Below, one piece after another: positions 10,587-20,020 of a stretch of DNA of 64,000 nucleotides. Position numbers and translations under genes: made by a program. The stretch lies in the NCBI GenBank assembly GCA_015179125.1, contig WHVA01000272.1, positions 84,770-148,769 of the forward strand, in the 5' to 3' direction. Each line of letters starts with the position of its first letter. The stretch's first letter is position 1. Origin of the DNA: Gautieria morchelliformis (Eukaryota; Basidiomycota; Agaricomycetes; Gomphales; Gomphaceae). The notes under the pieces are model-generated. The model searched no databases, was not told the origin of the DNA, and worked only from the letters and a program-made list of their open reading frames with translations.

Positions 10587-10914
10587 GTGTTATAAACTGG
10601 TATATGTTGCTTCATTTCTTTACTATGCCAGCACCACCTGTGTTGTGAACCGGCACTTTCCCAGGACTATCCACATTAGGATACGCCTATCTAGTTCTCA
10701 CTCCATGGTTCCCTGACCGAGCGCTCGCATATCAATCATTGTATAAGTAGGTAGTGCCATAGTTACAATGAATCTAATGGTTTTAGCCCTTCACTCCCAT
10801 GAGGAGTCCGGTCGAGCGAGTTAACAGTGTCCTCGCTAGTGTCTATTCTCTCGCGCGTTGCGCCTCGTGTTCCACTTGGTCTGTCTCTATCTCCCTCCTT
10901 ATCCCTCAATAACA
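10587..10914 (+). repeat. Right LTR of the non-autonomous element
   Basis: Same termini as the left LTR, followed by the GTCAG duplication. Confidence 0.95.
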
Positions 10915-10919
10915 GTCAG

Positions 10920-11800
10920 CAGATCGAAGAAGAAGCTGTGCTTTTCTTCTTCCCCCGACCCTTTCCCTTGCTTGTCATAGCCGTTTCGTTGCCCTTCGAG
11001 TGGTCCTCTTCGATCTGCAACCAATCCGATTCATCCAGGATTATCTCGACAACTACTTGGGGGTGACCGTGTCCGCAGCTGTCCTGTTCTGCAATGACAG
11101 AACATTTATAAGTGGGTGGTAGGTCTTCGGGAGTGATGCAAGGAATACAGCAACAAAGTCTTGGTCCTCAATTTTATCTCCCATACCGTTCAATTGCTCG
11201 TACATCGACTTCTGGGATTCAATGTGAGTCTTCACATTCGCCTCATCTTCACACTTCAGCACATATATCCTGTGCCTCATGTAGAGGACAGGAATTATAG
11301 GCAGTAGGTTTGGACTTGTTGCTCAAAAGAATAGACTAGAAATTAATTCACTACAGAGGATTTCTAGGTCAATAAATCGAAGGAACACTAGACTAATTTA
11401 CTTGCCTCTCTCAGTGAATTTAGTTGTCACTGAGAGAGGGGGAAATCTGTCTCACTGTGCATGTACTACTACCCGTCTCTTTAGCGCCCAAGAGCTCATG
11501 CGTCGAAGTCATTTCAGACTCCGCTGGGTGCAGCCGCTTGTGAAAATAGAAATAACAAAATGAAATGGAGAGGTAGGGAGTGACAGGAAAATTTCGAAAA
11601 TAATCAGAGAAATGGATGCATGGTACAAGAACAATGTGAGAAGAAATTGAAACACCATACAATAAATCGAATATATTATGCTTGATTTTGGTGCAAGAGC
11701 ATAAATGCACCCAACACCTCAGACCAATGTGAACTGTCTGGGCCCTATCCTCATGCTTTGCACACAAATTGATCCACATAATGAATGCATTATCCTCATC
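10920..11800 (-). pseudogene. gag: Ty1/copia Gag remnant split by a solo LTR
   Basis: Read on the minus strand from ~11800, the frame gives a UBN2-type copia Gag (WINLCAKHEDRAQ, then after the solo LTR HIESQKSMYEQLNGMGDKI and FLASLPKTYHPLINVLS). After a one-base frame change near 11065 it continues into a Lys/Gly-rich segment (SKGKGRGKKKS) that normally precedes the zinc knuckle. It ends at the TSD of the non-autonomous element. A solo LTR (11280-11716) sits in the middle with its own TSD. It differs from the copia Gag at 6541-7500. Confidence 0.75.
11280..11716. repeat. Solo LTR, family S, TSD CCTCA
   Basis: A 437-bp TG...CA repeat (TGTAGAGG to CCCAACA) flanked by CCTCA at 11275-11279 and 11717-11721. 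Homologous to 49136-49626, which has its own different TSD. Interrupts a copia Gag. Orientation is not certain. Confidence 0.9.
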
Positions 11801-11808
11801 TTGTATCT

Positions 11809-12720
11809 CTAGGGGAACACTTTCAAGGAGGCTGGTGAGTATCTGAACCTTGATGCTGCGCTCCTCTGCTCATACTCATCCTGTCGGCATTCATTTTCCT
11901 CCAGGGCTTCCTCCTCATCCAATGTGAGTGTGTACCCATCCAGGTATTGTGGAATTGAGGGCATGAGGGCCTCAAGCATGGCAATCATCTTGTGCTCATG
12001 GCCTGGAGTGTTGCTGGGCAACACTGAACTAGTCAGGGACTTGGCTGTAGATAGTGCCAATGCCCAACTTTGAGCCATTGGTGATGACCCAGATAGGGTC
12101 ATCGCTTCATGGGACCACTGGCTGTAGGATGGGGGCCTTGCAGGCCAGTGCCTTTATGCTTTTTAGGCACTTGTCAAGCAAGGTGTCCGTCCATTCAAAG
12201 GGCCAGTTATTGCACACACATGCCAATAACGGGGTCATATATGTGCTTACATCTGGCATATAATGTGTCAGATATTGGACAAGACCGAGGAAGTGTTGGA
12301 CATTGTTGAATGTCCTGGGCCTCCTCCACTCATGGATGTGTTGCATTTTGCCTGCATCTGCATGGAGGCCTCCCCTGTCAATGATATGGCCAAGGTGCTC
12401 CATTCGCTGTGAATAGAGGTCCCCTTCTTCTTACTTAGGAAGAGGTGATTTTCCCGCAGCCTGTGGAAGACTATGTGGAGGTGATCCTCATGCTCTTCAA
12501 TCAAGTGGGAGAAGATAAAAATGTTGTCCATATATACATGGATGAAATGACATATGCAGTTGTAGCAGATTGCCATCATCAGATGTTGGAATGTTCATGG
12601 AGCATTGCAATATCCCATCTGGATCACTTGGCTCCTAAATGTGCCAAGCACTGCCACAAACACAGTTTTCATGATGTCCTCTGGACAAATCCAGATCTGC
12701 TCAGGAGGATGTTCACATTG
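11809..12720 (-). pseudogene. pol: Old Ty3/gypsy RT-RNase H fragment, family-A-like
   Basis: On the minus strand it aligns with the family A RT from the VIQMG region through the YMDD box to the start of RNase H (EHLGHIID, FLGLVQYLTHYMPDVSTY, HEHKMIAMLEALM). The catalytic box reads YMDN, so the second essential Asp is lost, and there are several frame changes. It diverges from A1-A3 more than they do from each other, suggesting an older insertion or another subfamily. After the RNase H segment (left side) the sequence encodes an acidic tail without recognisable homology. Confidence 0.75.
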
Positions 12721-12744
12721 ACAACAATGTACATTCTTCTAGGA

Positions 12745-13345
12745 TATATTAGATATCTTTTAAAATATCAACCCTAACCGAATTCATAGTCGATCATTTT
12801 GAGCAACTTGTATATTGTGGATATCCTAAATTTTTTTGAATGTTCTGATATTTTAAAAATATGGTTGTATGTGCTAAAGCATGGTGTGTATTGAGATAAC
12901 AGAGCAATTTCAGATAGGATTTGGATGACTATATATTAAAAGTATATATGAAGCTTGTTACATGTATGATGATAGGATGTAGAGGCAAGTATGGACCATA
13001 TGAGTACATGTTTGAAGTATATATGAAACATGTTAGATGTACAATCACAGAATATAGAAGCAAGGATGGACAATACCTGTACTATATTATTATATATGGT
13101 TGAGAGATCTGATTAGAAGGTATGTTTAAAATAATATGCATATATAGTACAAAGATATATAACTATTGATGTTTAGACAATGGGGTATACACTCTTTCCT
13201 GGGGGAGCTGCAGACTGTGAGAAAGAACTTTAGGACTAGGATTAAGCATGCCTTCCAAATGCTGGCAACTGTCTCAATTGTGATATATTTTATGAAATAT
13301 AGATGAGCTAAGTTATATATACATATATATGACAGTTACAACCAT
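12745..13345 (-). repeat. AT-rich dispersed repeat, uninterrupted copy
   Basis: About 600 bp, noncoding and very AT-rich. The reverse complement matches three separated pieces of 30735-32455. This copy preserves both empty sites of the solo LTRs that split the other copy. It directly follows the ORF X segment and carries a short inverted repeat AACTGTC/GACAGTT about 80 bp apart near its right end. Confidence 0.8.
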
Positions 13346-13369
13346 CCCCCTAGGAAAACATTTTAAAAA

Positions 13370-14660
13370 GTATGAATACTATATTCTAAGGCTCTCCTAA
13401 AAAGAATTGAGGTTCTCCTTTTATTCCAAGATCTCTTTTTATTGTTCAAATATTTCAGGAAACGTACTGAGTATCTTATTCACATCTACTTCTCCTTTTC
13501 TCTTAGGACCTTCATATATTGTCAATATGAAAGGGACTCTATACAGTATATCTCCCCTTTGTTTGTAACATGACTGTGCCTCCTTTGTAACATTCCAAAT
13601 CATTCAGCTTCTTTCTCATTCTCCAGTAGCATACATGTATTCTCTATAAAAAGGACTCACCCAGAATGTATGTTCCCCAGTTCAATTATCATATGTCTTC
13701 CTTGTGCTTTACTTTACCCACTTGTGAAAACCAACTCTTGAGCTCTACCCTCCCATCATGCCCCTGTTTGTATCAAGCACAGGAAAGGAACATCACTGGT
13801 GAGTTGACACCACCAATTCCCTTTACTCCGAATCCTTGGGATCACTCTGAGCCTGTTGGCAAAGGCCTCTAAAGGAGTGCCTTTGCCAGTTATATTGCCA
13901 ATACTCACCCCGACACTACCCAGTGGTGTACACTGGTGGTCACCGGTGAAGGGTAGTCCCCCTTGGTGATCTATTCTTGTGCTCACCAGTGACCACCCAT
14001 CGGATCAGGTCACTATTGTAAGCTGCAACAAGCTCCAACGGTCACCATTCAGTACTTAAACTTAGTTAGAGTGCACTGTGGTGCACTGTTCCCTACTGTA
14101 TATTCCAGCTGTATGACAGAGCCACCGCCCAGACAGCCAGCGATGCATGCAGCAGACCCACAACACGTCTGCGAACCCCTGGGCTGGGGTCTTAAGGCTC
14201 CGAAGATAAAGATTCTCGCTCGTAGGGCCGCTAGGCCGACCTGAACATCGTCACGCCGGTGATATGAGCGTGGCAAGATTTCCAAGTATGAGTTGCTGCT
14301 CCTGTACAAGCTGTGGAAAACGCTGAAGTGTTGGTGCGTCATGGTGCAGGCACTCCGCAGGGCTTAGTAGACTTTGGACACATGAAATGATGCATGGTGT
14401 TGATGATTGGTAATGTGCCTGCCGGAGAGAAGCAACAGCCTGTACAAGCAAATGGTCTCTCATTTTCTGATCTTTACCTTTTTCTTTTCTATCTTCTTGT
14501 CTTTCTAAAGAGATATTGACAGGAAAATCAAGGTCTTTTATGAATCCAACTAGCTTACTGAGATAATTGGAATCGTTTTCAACATTTCTCATTCCTAACC
14601 CAGTACATTGTTCCATCATCTTCTCTTCTGTTACCTTCCATCCTACTAGAGTTCTGAAGT
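13370..14660 (-). pseudogene. ORF X, split copy in the AT-rich block
   Basis: Two minus-strand segments (about 14460-14660 and 13370-13562) together match the 108-residue ORF at 30235-30561. Shared peptides are MMEQ, NVENDS, YLSKL, LERQEDRKEKGK and, in the second part, GEVDVNKIL and KRDLGIKGEPQ. The middle is interrupted by ~0.9 kb of a different repeat (13565-14440). It lies 40-50 bp downstream of the nuclease ORF on the same strand. I do not recognise the family. It is hydrophilic, Lys/Glu-rich and much more AT-rich than the surrounding retrotransposons. Confidence 0.6.
13565..14440. repeat. Diverged copy of the R3 repeat, inserted in ORF X
   Basis: Parts match 16640-16990 and 38500-38850 (a CAATTATCATATG stretch, ATCACTGGTGAGTT, AAGGAGTGCCTTTGCC). 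The gene-like segments at either end are the two halves of ORF X. The right part (14090-14440) has no match in the window. Confidence 0.55.
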
Positions 14661-14707
14661 ACATATCCAATATCCTTTTAAAGAATTGTAGGTATATCAG
14701 TTTGTTT

Positions 14708-15319
14708 CTAAGTGCATAACCATATTTTCAACTTATCAAGATCCTCCTTATATGTACCTTTGTAAATATCAAACAGTATATATACTTGTATTATTTTTAC
14801 TACCTCCACTTTTTTACCATAACTCTCACTATCCCAAGAACTTCTAGGTTTTTGGGGTTTCTGCTTATGATTTAAATTTTTATGTTTAATAAGTCTCCAA
14901 TATTCCCCTATAGCAGCTATACCATATCCACTTTCATAATTGGTATCTAGGAATAGTACTGTCACCTGATTTATCAGTTGCTTCTGAGTATCCTTGAAGA
15001 TCTTTTCAAGTTCTTCTGTAGTTTTAACACTTCTTTTTATTTCTACTATTAAATATGTAGTACTATTTATAAAGTTATTTTTCTTAATATATTTAGTGAT
15101 TGTAAAATCTGGGATTAACATCTTAGATTCTATATCTTCATCTCTGCTTTCTACAGCATAAACAAATGCATGTTGAGGAGTTATTATCATATTATCAGCA
15201 AAACAATCCATGAGAATAATATTCCAGGGGGCATACCAAAAACATTCTAGATTGTTAGGATTTGTGTGGTTGTTCAAAGCAGCTGTTATGGAGGTTTTTA
15301 GGGCAGGTCCTATATCCAT
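14708..15319 (-). CDS. PD-(D/E)XK nuclease-like protein
   Basis: A 203-residue ORF with an ATG start. Residues ~85-110 hold the catalytic signature of the PD-(D/E)XK fold: IPDFTI (the Asp) and, after about 25 residues, YLIVEIKRS (E-x-K), then a Gln-containing helix (KQLINQVTVLF) and a IAAIGEYWRL strand. This arrangement is known from restriction-enzyme-like folds and from expanded families of small proteins in Agaricomycetes whose role is unclear. The ORF is strongly AT-rich compared with nearby GC-rich elements. ORF X follows on the same strand. It could be part of a mobile element or a transferred gene; the fold assignment is better supported than any function. Confidence 0.65.
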   Translation of the reverse strand: MDIGPALKTSITAALNNHTNPNNLECFWYAPWNIILMDCFADNMIITPQHAFVYAVESRDEDIESKMLIPDFTITKYIKKNNFINSTTYLIVEIKRSVKTTEELEKIFKDTQKQLINQVTVLFLDTNYESGYGIAAIGEYWRLIKHKNLNHKQKPQKPRSSWDSESYGKKVEVVKIIQVYILFDIYKGTYKEDLDKLKIWLCT

Positions 15320-15889
15320 CTCTATCTTCTAAAAAAACTCTGCTTTTATCATTCAATATATTTGAAAAATGATACATATCGTGATAACATTTTATATAGC
15401 TTATTCTTTTTCACCTTACAAAAATATAGTTGTATAAAAGGGTTTTTAAAAGCTCACCAACCTGACAATTTTATTCTTTTCTAGTATATAAATAGCTCGT
15501 CAATTATCTTCTACTTTTGTTAGTGCCGCAAAAGGAAGAGATACCGGCAGCAGCATTATATAAGGTGCTGAGAGACAAAGTGTCTTGTGGAGAGGTAAAC
15601 AAATTTGTTGAAAGAAGTGAGCAAGAGCTTGTTGTCCCGAGAGACTCTAACTCAGATGGATTTGTCAAGGTTGAGTACCTTGTCCTGTTCTCTGGGATAG
15701 TGCATGGCTGTGAACTGCCCTGTGACACATTCTTCATATTGAGACAATTCTTCCTGTCATGATTCGTTTTCTTGTGCGAATCTTCCCTCAACACACAGCG
15801 AATGACCTCCTCAACCAGCGAACGGCTTCCCGACCCAGCGAATATCTTGCCAAAATATTCGTCGCCATACTGCTTTCGCATTCGCTATT
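15320..15889. other. No gene recognised (15.32-15.89 kb)
   Basis: Starts AT-rich upstream of the nuclease ORF. An 81-codon plus ORF at 15517-15762 and a 125-codon minus ORF at 15504-15881 overlap; neither has a motif I recognise. From ~15760 the ATTCGC/GCGAAT hexamer becomes frequent. Confidence 0.4.
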
Positions 15890-17104
15890 CACATCATTCC
15901 TGCCAGGACGCCAGGTGTTAGGGCCCTCATCCATCATAGAACCCATCATCTGTTAAACTCCCACTCCATGACAGACCCACATGCTCAGGATGCATTCGGA
16001 TAGTGTCAGTTGCAGCCTCCGTGCAGGTTGGACTCAATGGGACTCGTACCACTGCAGAGCAGGACGAATTGGCTTCGCTGAAGTTTTCACTACACAGTTG
16101 TCATGACCCATTCATTTCTTGTATCAAGCTATCCCTGTTTTCCCTTTCACCACTCTTCCATGTTCGCTCGGCTTCGCTCCATTCACCCCTTGCTCGATTC
16201 ACTATTCACCACATTCGCCAAATGGCCATTCGCTACTTGCATCATTCGCCAGTAGCCATGCCATCAAACATGATCGACATCCTTTACCTGGATTGATGGT
16301 TAATCACTGGTCCCATCATCTTCTCAACTCAACCCCCTTTGGGTGTTCCTATGGCCAGAATGCATTCGCGGGGCATCCTACCCGTAGGTCATGTGGGACC
16401 AACTCAGCAGACAAAGAGTCCGTGAAGGGTGGTGTATATGCAGGTCCCAAGGCATGTTTTCGTACATAGGGGCCTTCGCCCTCTTTCCTCTCCGTCGTTT
16501 CATGTTCGCACCCCTCTTCCATTCTATTGTATGTCTATTTCATCTATTATGTATCCTGACTGCACACCCCTATCCAACCCTGACTCCAGAAGGCCTCTTT
16601 CCTATTCGCTAGCACCATATGAGCATTCGGTATAAGGGTCTACATTCGCATGTATATTCTCCAGTTTACATAATTATCATATGTCCATCTTGTGCAAACT
16701 TGACCTCGCTGTGACAATCGTCTTGAGCCTTCTCCTGTAGATTTCTATCTTCGACCAGAAGAGGACATAGGCATCACTGGTGAGTTCTCATACTTCATCT
16801 TTGTTACCCTAGCCTTCGAGTTATTTTCTGTGCTGTCAGTGAAGGGCTCCGAAGGAGTGCCTTCACCGGCGAAAGGATTGTCGCTACTTAGACAACCTGT
16901 CCGTGACACCTTGCACGTTACATCGTCAAGTGCCACGGGCTATTTCACTATGACTGTAGATCAGGGCGAATTCCTTTTGAGTAACCCCCTTACTTCTTAA
17001 CCCTTACCTCTTCGGTACTGTTCGCTGGGCGATTCACTAGATCGCACACGCTATTCGGGCATTCGCCACTAACATGCGATATTAACGCCCAAAATCCAAT
17101 CTTG
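15890..17104 (+). repeat. R3 dispersed repeat, dense in ATTCGC/GCGAAT
   Basis: The part 16390-17104 matches 38435-38985 with a deletion, and in diverged form 13565-14050. It may be an LTR-like unit: the sequence after CCAGG at ~15917 begins TGTTAGGGCCC and the shared homology ends CCAATCTTGAC(A). No matching TSD was found. The hexamer ATTCGC (either strand) and one-base variants recur about twenty times. No protein is evident. Confidence 0.6.
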
Positions 17105-17552
17105 ACACTTCCGCTCGATGGGGATAGACATAAAGGATCGCCTTTTTTGCAACGGCAAACACAATCGACCTGTCTCTGTGTGACTCAACTTGTCTGGTAG
17201 GTTTAGAAGAGCCACCCCCAGTTGCTAAACTGATGTCAACATTCCCAACTGACTCTGTGAGTTGGTAAACAGACTCGAGTGAATAGTAGCTGGAATAGAT
17301 TTTGTCCAAGTCGATGAATCTATTGGCGAGGACGTTGAGCCACAAAGCTTCAGGGAGGTTAGGACAGTCGAATCGGTCAATAAGGTGGTTGGATTTAAGC
17401 GCCAGCATTTTCACAATGCACAGGTCAATGCACAACATCGACTCTGGTAGGTGGTTCCATGCAAATTCCAACTCGTCTATGCGATTGGAATCATCCTGAT
17501 GATCATCCCTGGGCCCCTTGTCATGGTCCGTCAGGTTGTCAGTCCCACTCAC
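17082..17552 (-). CDS. Fragment of unknown mobile-element protein
   Basis: A 156-codon frame with no clear ATG start. The section WLNVLANRFIDLDKIYSSYY followed by ESVGNVDISLATGGGS and a short basic/aromatic AVAKKAILYVYPHRAE segment resembles, from memory, a domain seen repeatedly in basidiomycete element-derived proteins (DIRS/Crypton-like or gag-like). I cannot name it with confidence. The end coincides with the boundary of the R3 repeat, suggesting truncation. Confidence 0.4.
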   Translation of the reverse strand: MSGTDNLTDHDKGPRDDHQDDSNRIDELEFAWNHLPESMLCIDLCIVKMLALKSNHLIDRFDCPNLPEALWLNVLANRFIDLDKIYSSYYSLESVYQLTESVGNVDISLATGGGSSKPTRQVESHRDRSIVFAVAKKAILYVYPHRAEVSRLDFGR

Positions 17553-17977
17553 CCTGGTGCTCCAATGTTTAGGACAACATTCTGGGCTGTGTGAATGGCT
17601 GATTTTCCACCGTTTTCGTTTCCTATGACTCAGAGTGAGTGCACAAGTGGCCTCATCTGACGATCAGATGGGCTTGCGACTCTCGGTACAGCCAGAGTTC
17701 AGGTCCTTTGTCAGTGTATGGTCACAGGTGACGGTCTTACCACAGGTGCAGCGCAATGGCATGGATTCCAACCTTGGGGATGATGGGCATGGGACGGCCA
17801 GCTGGCAACAATGATGGTACCCACTGATGCCAAGAAATTATCAGCGCAGGACATTGAGTGCCAGCAGGCACTGCCATGGATATGCAGCAGCCATCCCTGC
17901 CCGTGATTGCCAGCTCATGGTACCAGATGCCGGAGATGCCCATCCAGCGACATGGTGGGCTGGGATGGACGCACATG
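17553..17977. other. No gene recognised (17.55-17.98 kb)
   Basis: GC-rich, with only short ORFs on either strand. It ends at the ATG target duplication of the MITE at 17978. Confidence 0.4.
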
Positions 17978-18378
17978 CACTGCAGGCATATAAAAGTTTT
18001 CTTGACTGAAAAACTGTTGAAAAAACTGTAAAAATTTTCCAAAAATTTTTAGTGTTTTTTTTTTGTAAAAAAAACTATAATAAAATTTCGTGTTTTTATT
18101 AGAATTTGTTGAGCAAGAAAATTGTAAAAATATTCAAAGTTTTTTTCAGGGTTTTTTATGGGTTTCTTTGTGATTTCACAAAGAAACTTATAAAAAGACA
18201 TAAAAAACCCTCCAAAAAACTTTAAACTTTTTTACAATTTTCTTGCTCAACAAATTCTTATAAAAACCCAAAATTTTGTGAAAGTTTTTTTACATTAAAA
18301 ACACTAGAAAATTTTGGAATAACTTTACAGTTTTTTGAACAGTTTTTCAGACCAGAAAATCTTTATATGCCTCCAGTG
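17978..18378. mobile_element. Palindromic CACTG MITE, copy 1 (TSD ATG)
   Basis: 401 bp, starting CACTGCAGGCATATAAA and ending in the inverted form ATATGCCTCCAGTG. It is flanked by the 3-bp duplication ATG (17975-17977 and 18379-18381). Each half (~190 bp) is the approximate reverse complement of the other around a centre GTTTCTTTGTG-ATTT-CACAAAGAAAC, so one strand folds into a long hairpin. The CACTG ends and 3-bp TSD fit the CACTA/CMC transposon superfamily. There is no coding capacity. Confidence 0.88.
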
Positions 18379-18781
18379 ATGCTGTGACATGGTGACACCA
18401 TCTAAGCACACTTTGAGTGATGTGAGTTCTAATATTATCTCCTTTCTTCCTCTATTCCTTTGTATTTTAGACCAACAGTATGTTACTCTCACTTCTCTCT
18501 TTTCTGCTGGAGTTCCGCTGAACTTCACTGATTGCATAGGCTTGAGTTCTGCAAGATGTGTCAGAGCCCACATCATGGACCGGCATGTGTGTCTCAGCGG
18601 GTGAACCACTCCCGCCTATTTAGCGACTGTGCCAGTTGCCCCTGTGCTTTGCTTGCTCACAGTGCTCCCCCATCGCACAGGTACTTTTGCTCTTAGCTTG
18701 CTAGCCGTGCTTGTGCTAACTATCGCACAGTTTTTTTACGCTTGCATTGTTTCATTCTTATGCAGGAACATCTTGCTTCTC

Positions 18782-19183
18782 ATGAGCGGGAATACATCCT
18801 CTTCCTCCATGTCCGCTTCAACACAAATCGCCGCTGAGTTTCTGCAAATCATCGATCGCAGACGTCCTGGTGAGATCTGCACTTCAGATCCCTCCTTACT
18901 CCTTTTCAAGCTCCTTCCCCATGATGAACCTGGGGAATCCATGTACAGATATTATATCGATCTCTGTGCAGAAATCGATAAGGAACATGCCATCACAGCT
19001 TTGAGAGGCAGAGGTGAATCTGATGAACAGACATTCTCATCCTCAGACCCACTTCAATCTAAGCGAACCAACCATAAAAAGCAAGCTGCTGAGACATCAT
19101 TCAATGAAACCTCATCGAATTCCAACTCCGTCCATACAATCTCACCTAAAAGAGATAAACACCAACATCATGAGCCTGAATGA
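18782..19183 (+). CDS. Unknown protein with a possible 5' intron
   Basis: 133 codons from the ATG at 18782. A plausible intron lies just upstream (GTACTTTTGC at 18681 to TTATGCAG at 18765). The N-terminus is Ser-rich, followed by an acidic helical section (EFLQIIDRRRPGEI, SLLLFKLLPHDEPGESMYRYY, AEIDKEHAITAL) and a polar, Ser/His-rich tail. The stop is TGA in a GAA-TGA-GGA context that could once have been CGA. The frame stays open for ~85 further codons, with a Lys-rich stretch (ARIHKKPKYSKDLPLG). Perhaps a decayed host or element gene; function unknown. Confidence 0.35.
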   Translation: MSGNTSSSSMSASTQIAAEFLQIIDRRRPGEICTSDPSLLLFKLLPHDEPGESMYRYYIDLCAEIDKEHAITALRGRGESDEQTFSSSDPLQSKRTNHKKQAAETSFNETSSNSNSVHTISPKRDKHQHHEPE

Positions 19184-19378
19184 GGAGATTCAGCAGCACG
19201 AATCCATAAAAAGCCCAAGTACAGCAAGGACTTACCCCTGGGAATGCAGAGCTGGCGTTGCAAGGCCGTGGGCACCAGAAACACTGGCCCACGAGGAAAG
19301 TGCATGACATGCTGCTGGAAGGTCCTGGCCCACTGCCTCTGCCGCCTGTGCCACAGGAGGCAGAACCAGAGCAGCATA

Positions 19379-19615
19379 CACTGGAGGCATATAAAGATTT
19401 TCTGGTCTGAAAAATTGTTCAAAAAATTGTAAAGATTTTCCAAATATTTTTAGCGTTTTTTTTATGTGAAAAAACTATAATAAAATTTTGTGTTTTATTA
19501 GAATATATCAAGCAAGAAAACTGTAAAAAGATTGAAAGTTTTTTCGAGGGTTTTTTATGGGTTTCTTTGTGATTTCACAAAGAAACTTATAAAAAACACA
19601 TACAAAATGCTGCAA
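19379..19615. mobile_element. Palindromic CACTG MITE, copy 2 (one arm plus centre)
   Basis: It starts CACTGGAGGCATATAAAG and matches the left arm and central hairpin of copies 1 and 3, then loses similarity shortly after the centre. The family A' LTR starts ~30 bp further on. One arm has been deleted. Confidence 0.8.
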
Positions 19616-19643
19616 AAATGTAAGGTTGTTGGCTTATCACTTG

Positions 19644-19850
19644 TGTTATCACAAGGCAGTAGAACTCGACCAATCTGTGGTGATTCTAATACGACGTAGT
19701 GACAGTTATAAGTAAAGTTAAGCTGGGGAATCCCGGGGGATTCCCACGCAAGAACTATACAGTGGGTCCGTGAGGACCCACTGGCGCTATGTAAGCTACC
19801 AGATATTATGTGTTGCCGCGAGGCAACACAGGTAAATACCTATATTTACA
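19644..19850 (-). repeat. LTR of family A' (3' LTR)
   Basis: On the minus strand it begins TGTAAATA after a pyrimidine/purine tract (CCCTCCCCC on plus) and ends ...TGATAACA. It is homologous to the A2 LTR (57021-57211) but clearly diverged. Confidence 0.8.
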
Positions 19851-20020
19851 CCCTCCCCCACTATAGAGAACTCTAGTCTCCATAGATGTCATCAACTGAG
19901 GTCATTATCCTCGGGTGATGGAGCTTTGTCCATTGGGACGTCCTCGTATGGAGCCGGCAGGGGCCGGGGATCCACATGCGTCGCATCCGCATGAGCGAAT
20001 GTGGATGGGCCGGGTCCAGC

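Larger units (their letters stand above)
8569..10914 (+). mobile_element. Complete non-autonomous LTR retrotransposon
   Basis: Two direct repeats of 327 and 328 bp bound a 1.69-kb interior. Each begins TGTTAT and ends ATAACA. The element is flanked by a perfect 5-bp target duplication GTCAG (8564-8568 and 10915-10919). A purine-rich GAAGGGG lies just before the right LTR. The interior has no Gag, protease, RT, RNase H or integrase motif, so enzymes must come from elsewhere. It lies inside a copia Gag remnant on the minus strand. The two LTRs differ at about 15 sites, mostly CG versus TG or CA, so the copy is moderately young. At 2.35 kb it is larger than a TRIM and smaller than a typical LARD. 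Confidence 0.92.

Noticed and set aside
12745-15319. Mitochondrial DNA insertion (NUMT)
   Set aside because: No recognisable mitochondrial gene; the unit recurs with borders typical of dispersed repeats. Not fully excluded without a mitochondrial reference.
15517-15762. 81-codon plus-strand ORF
   Set aside because: No motif, overlapped by an equally open antisense frame.
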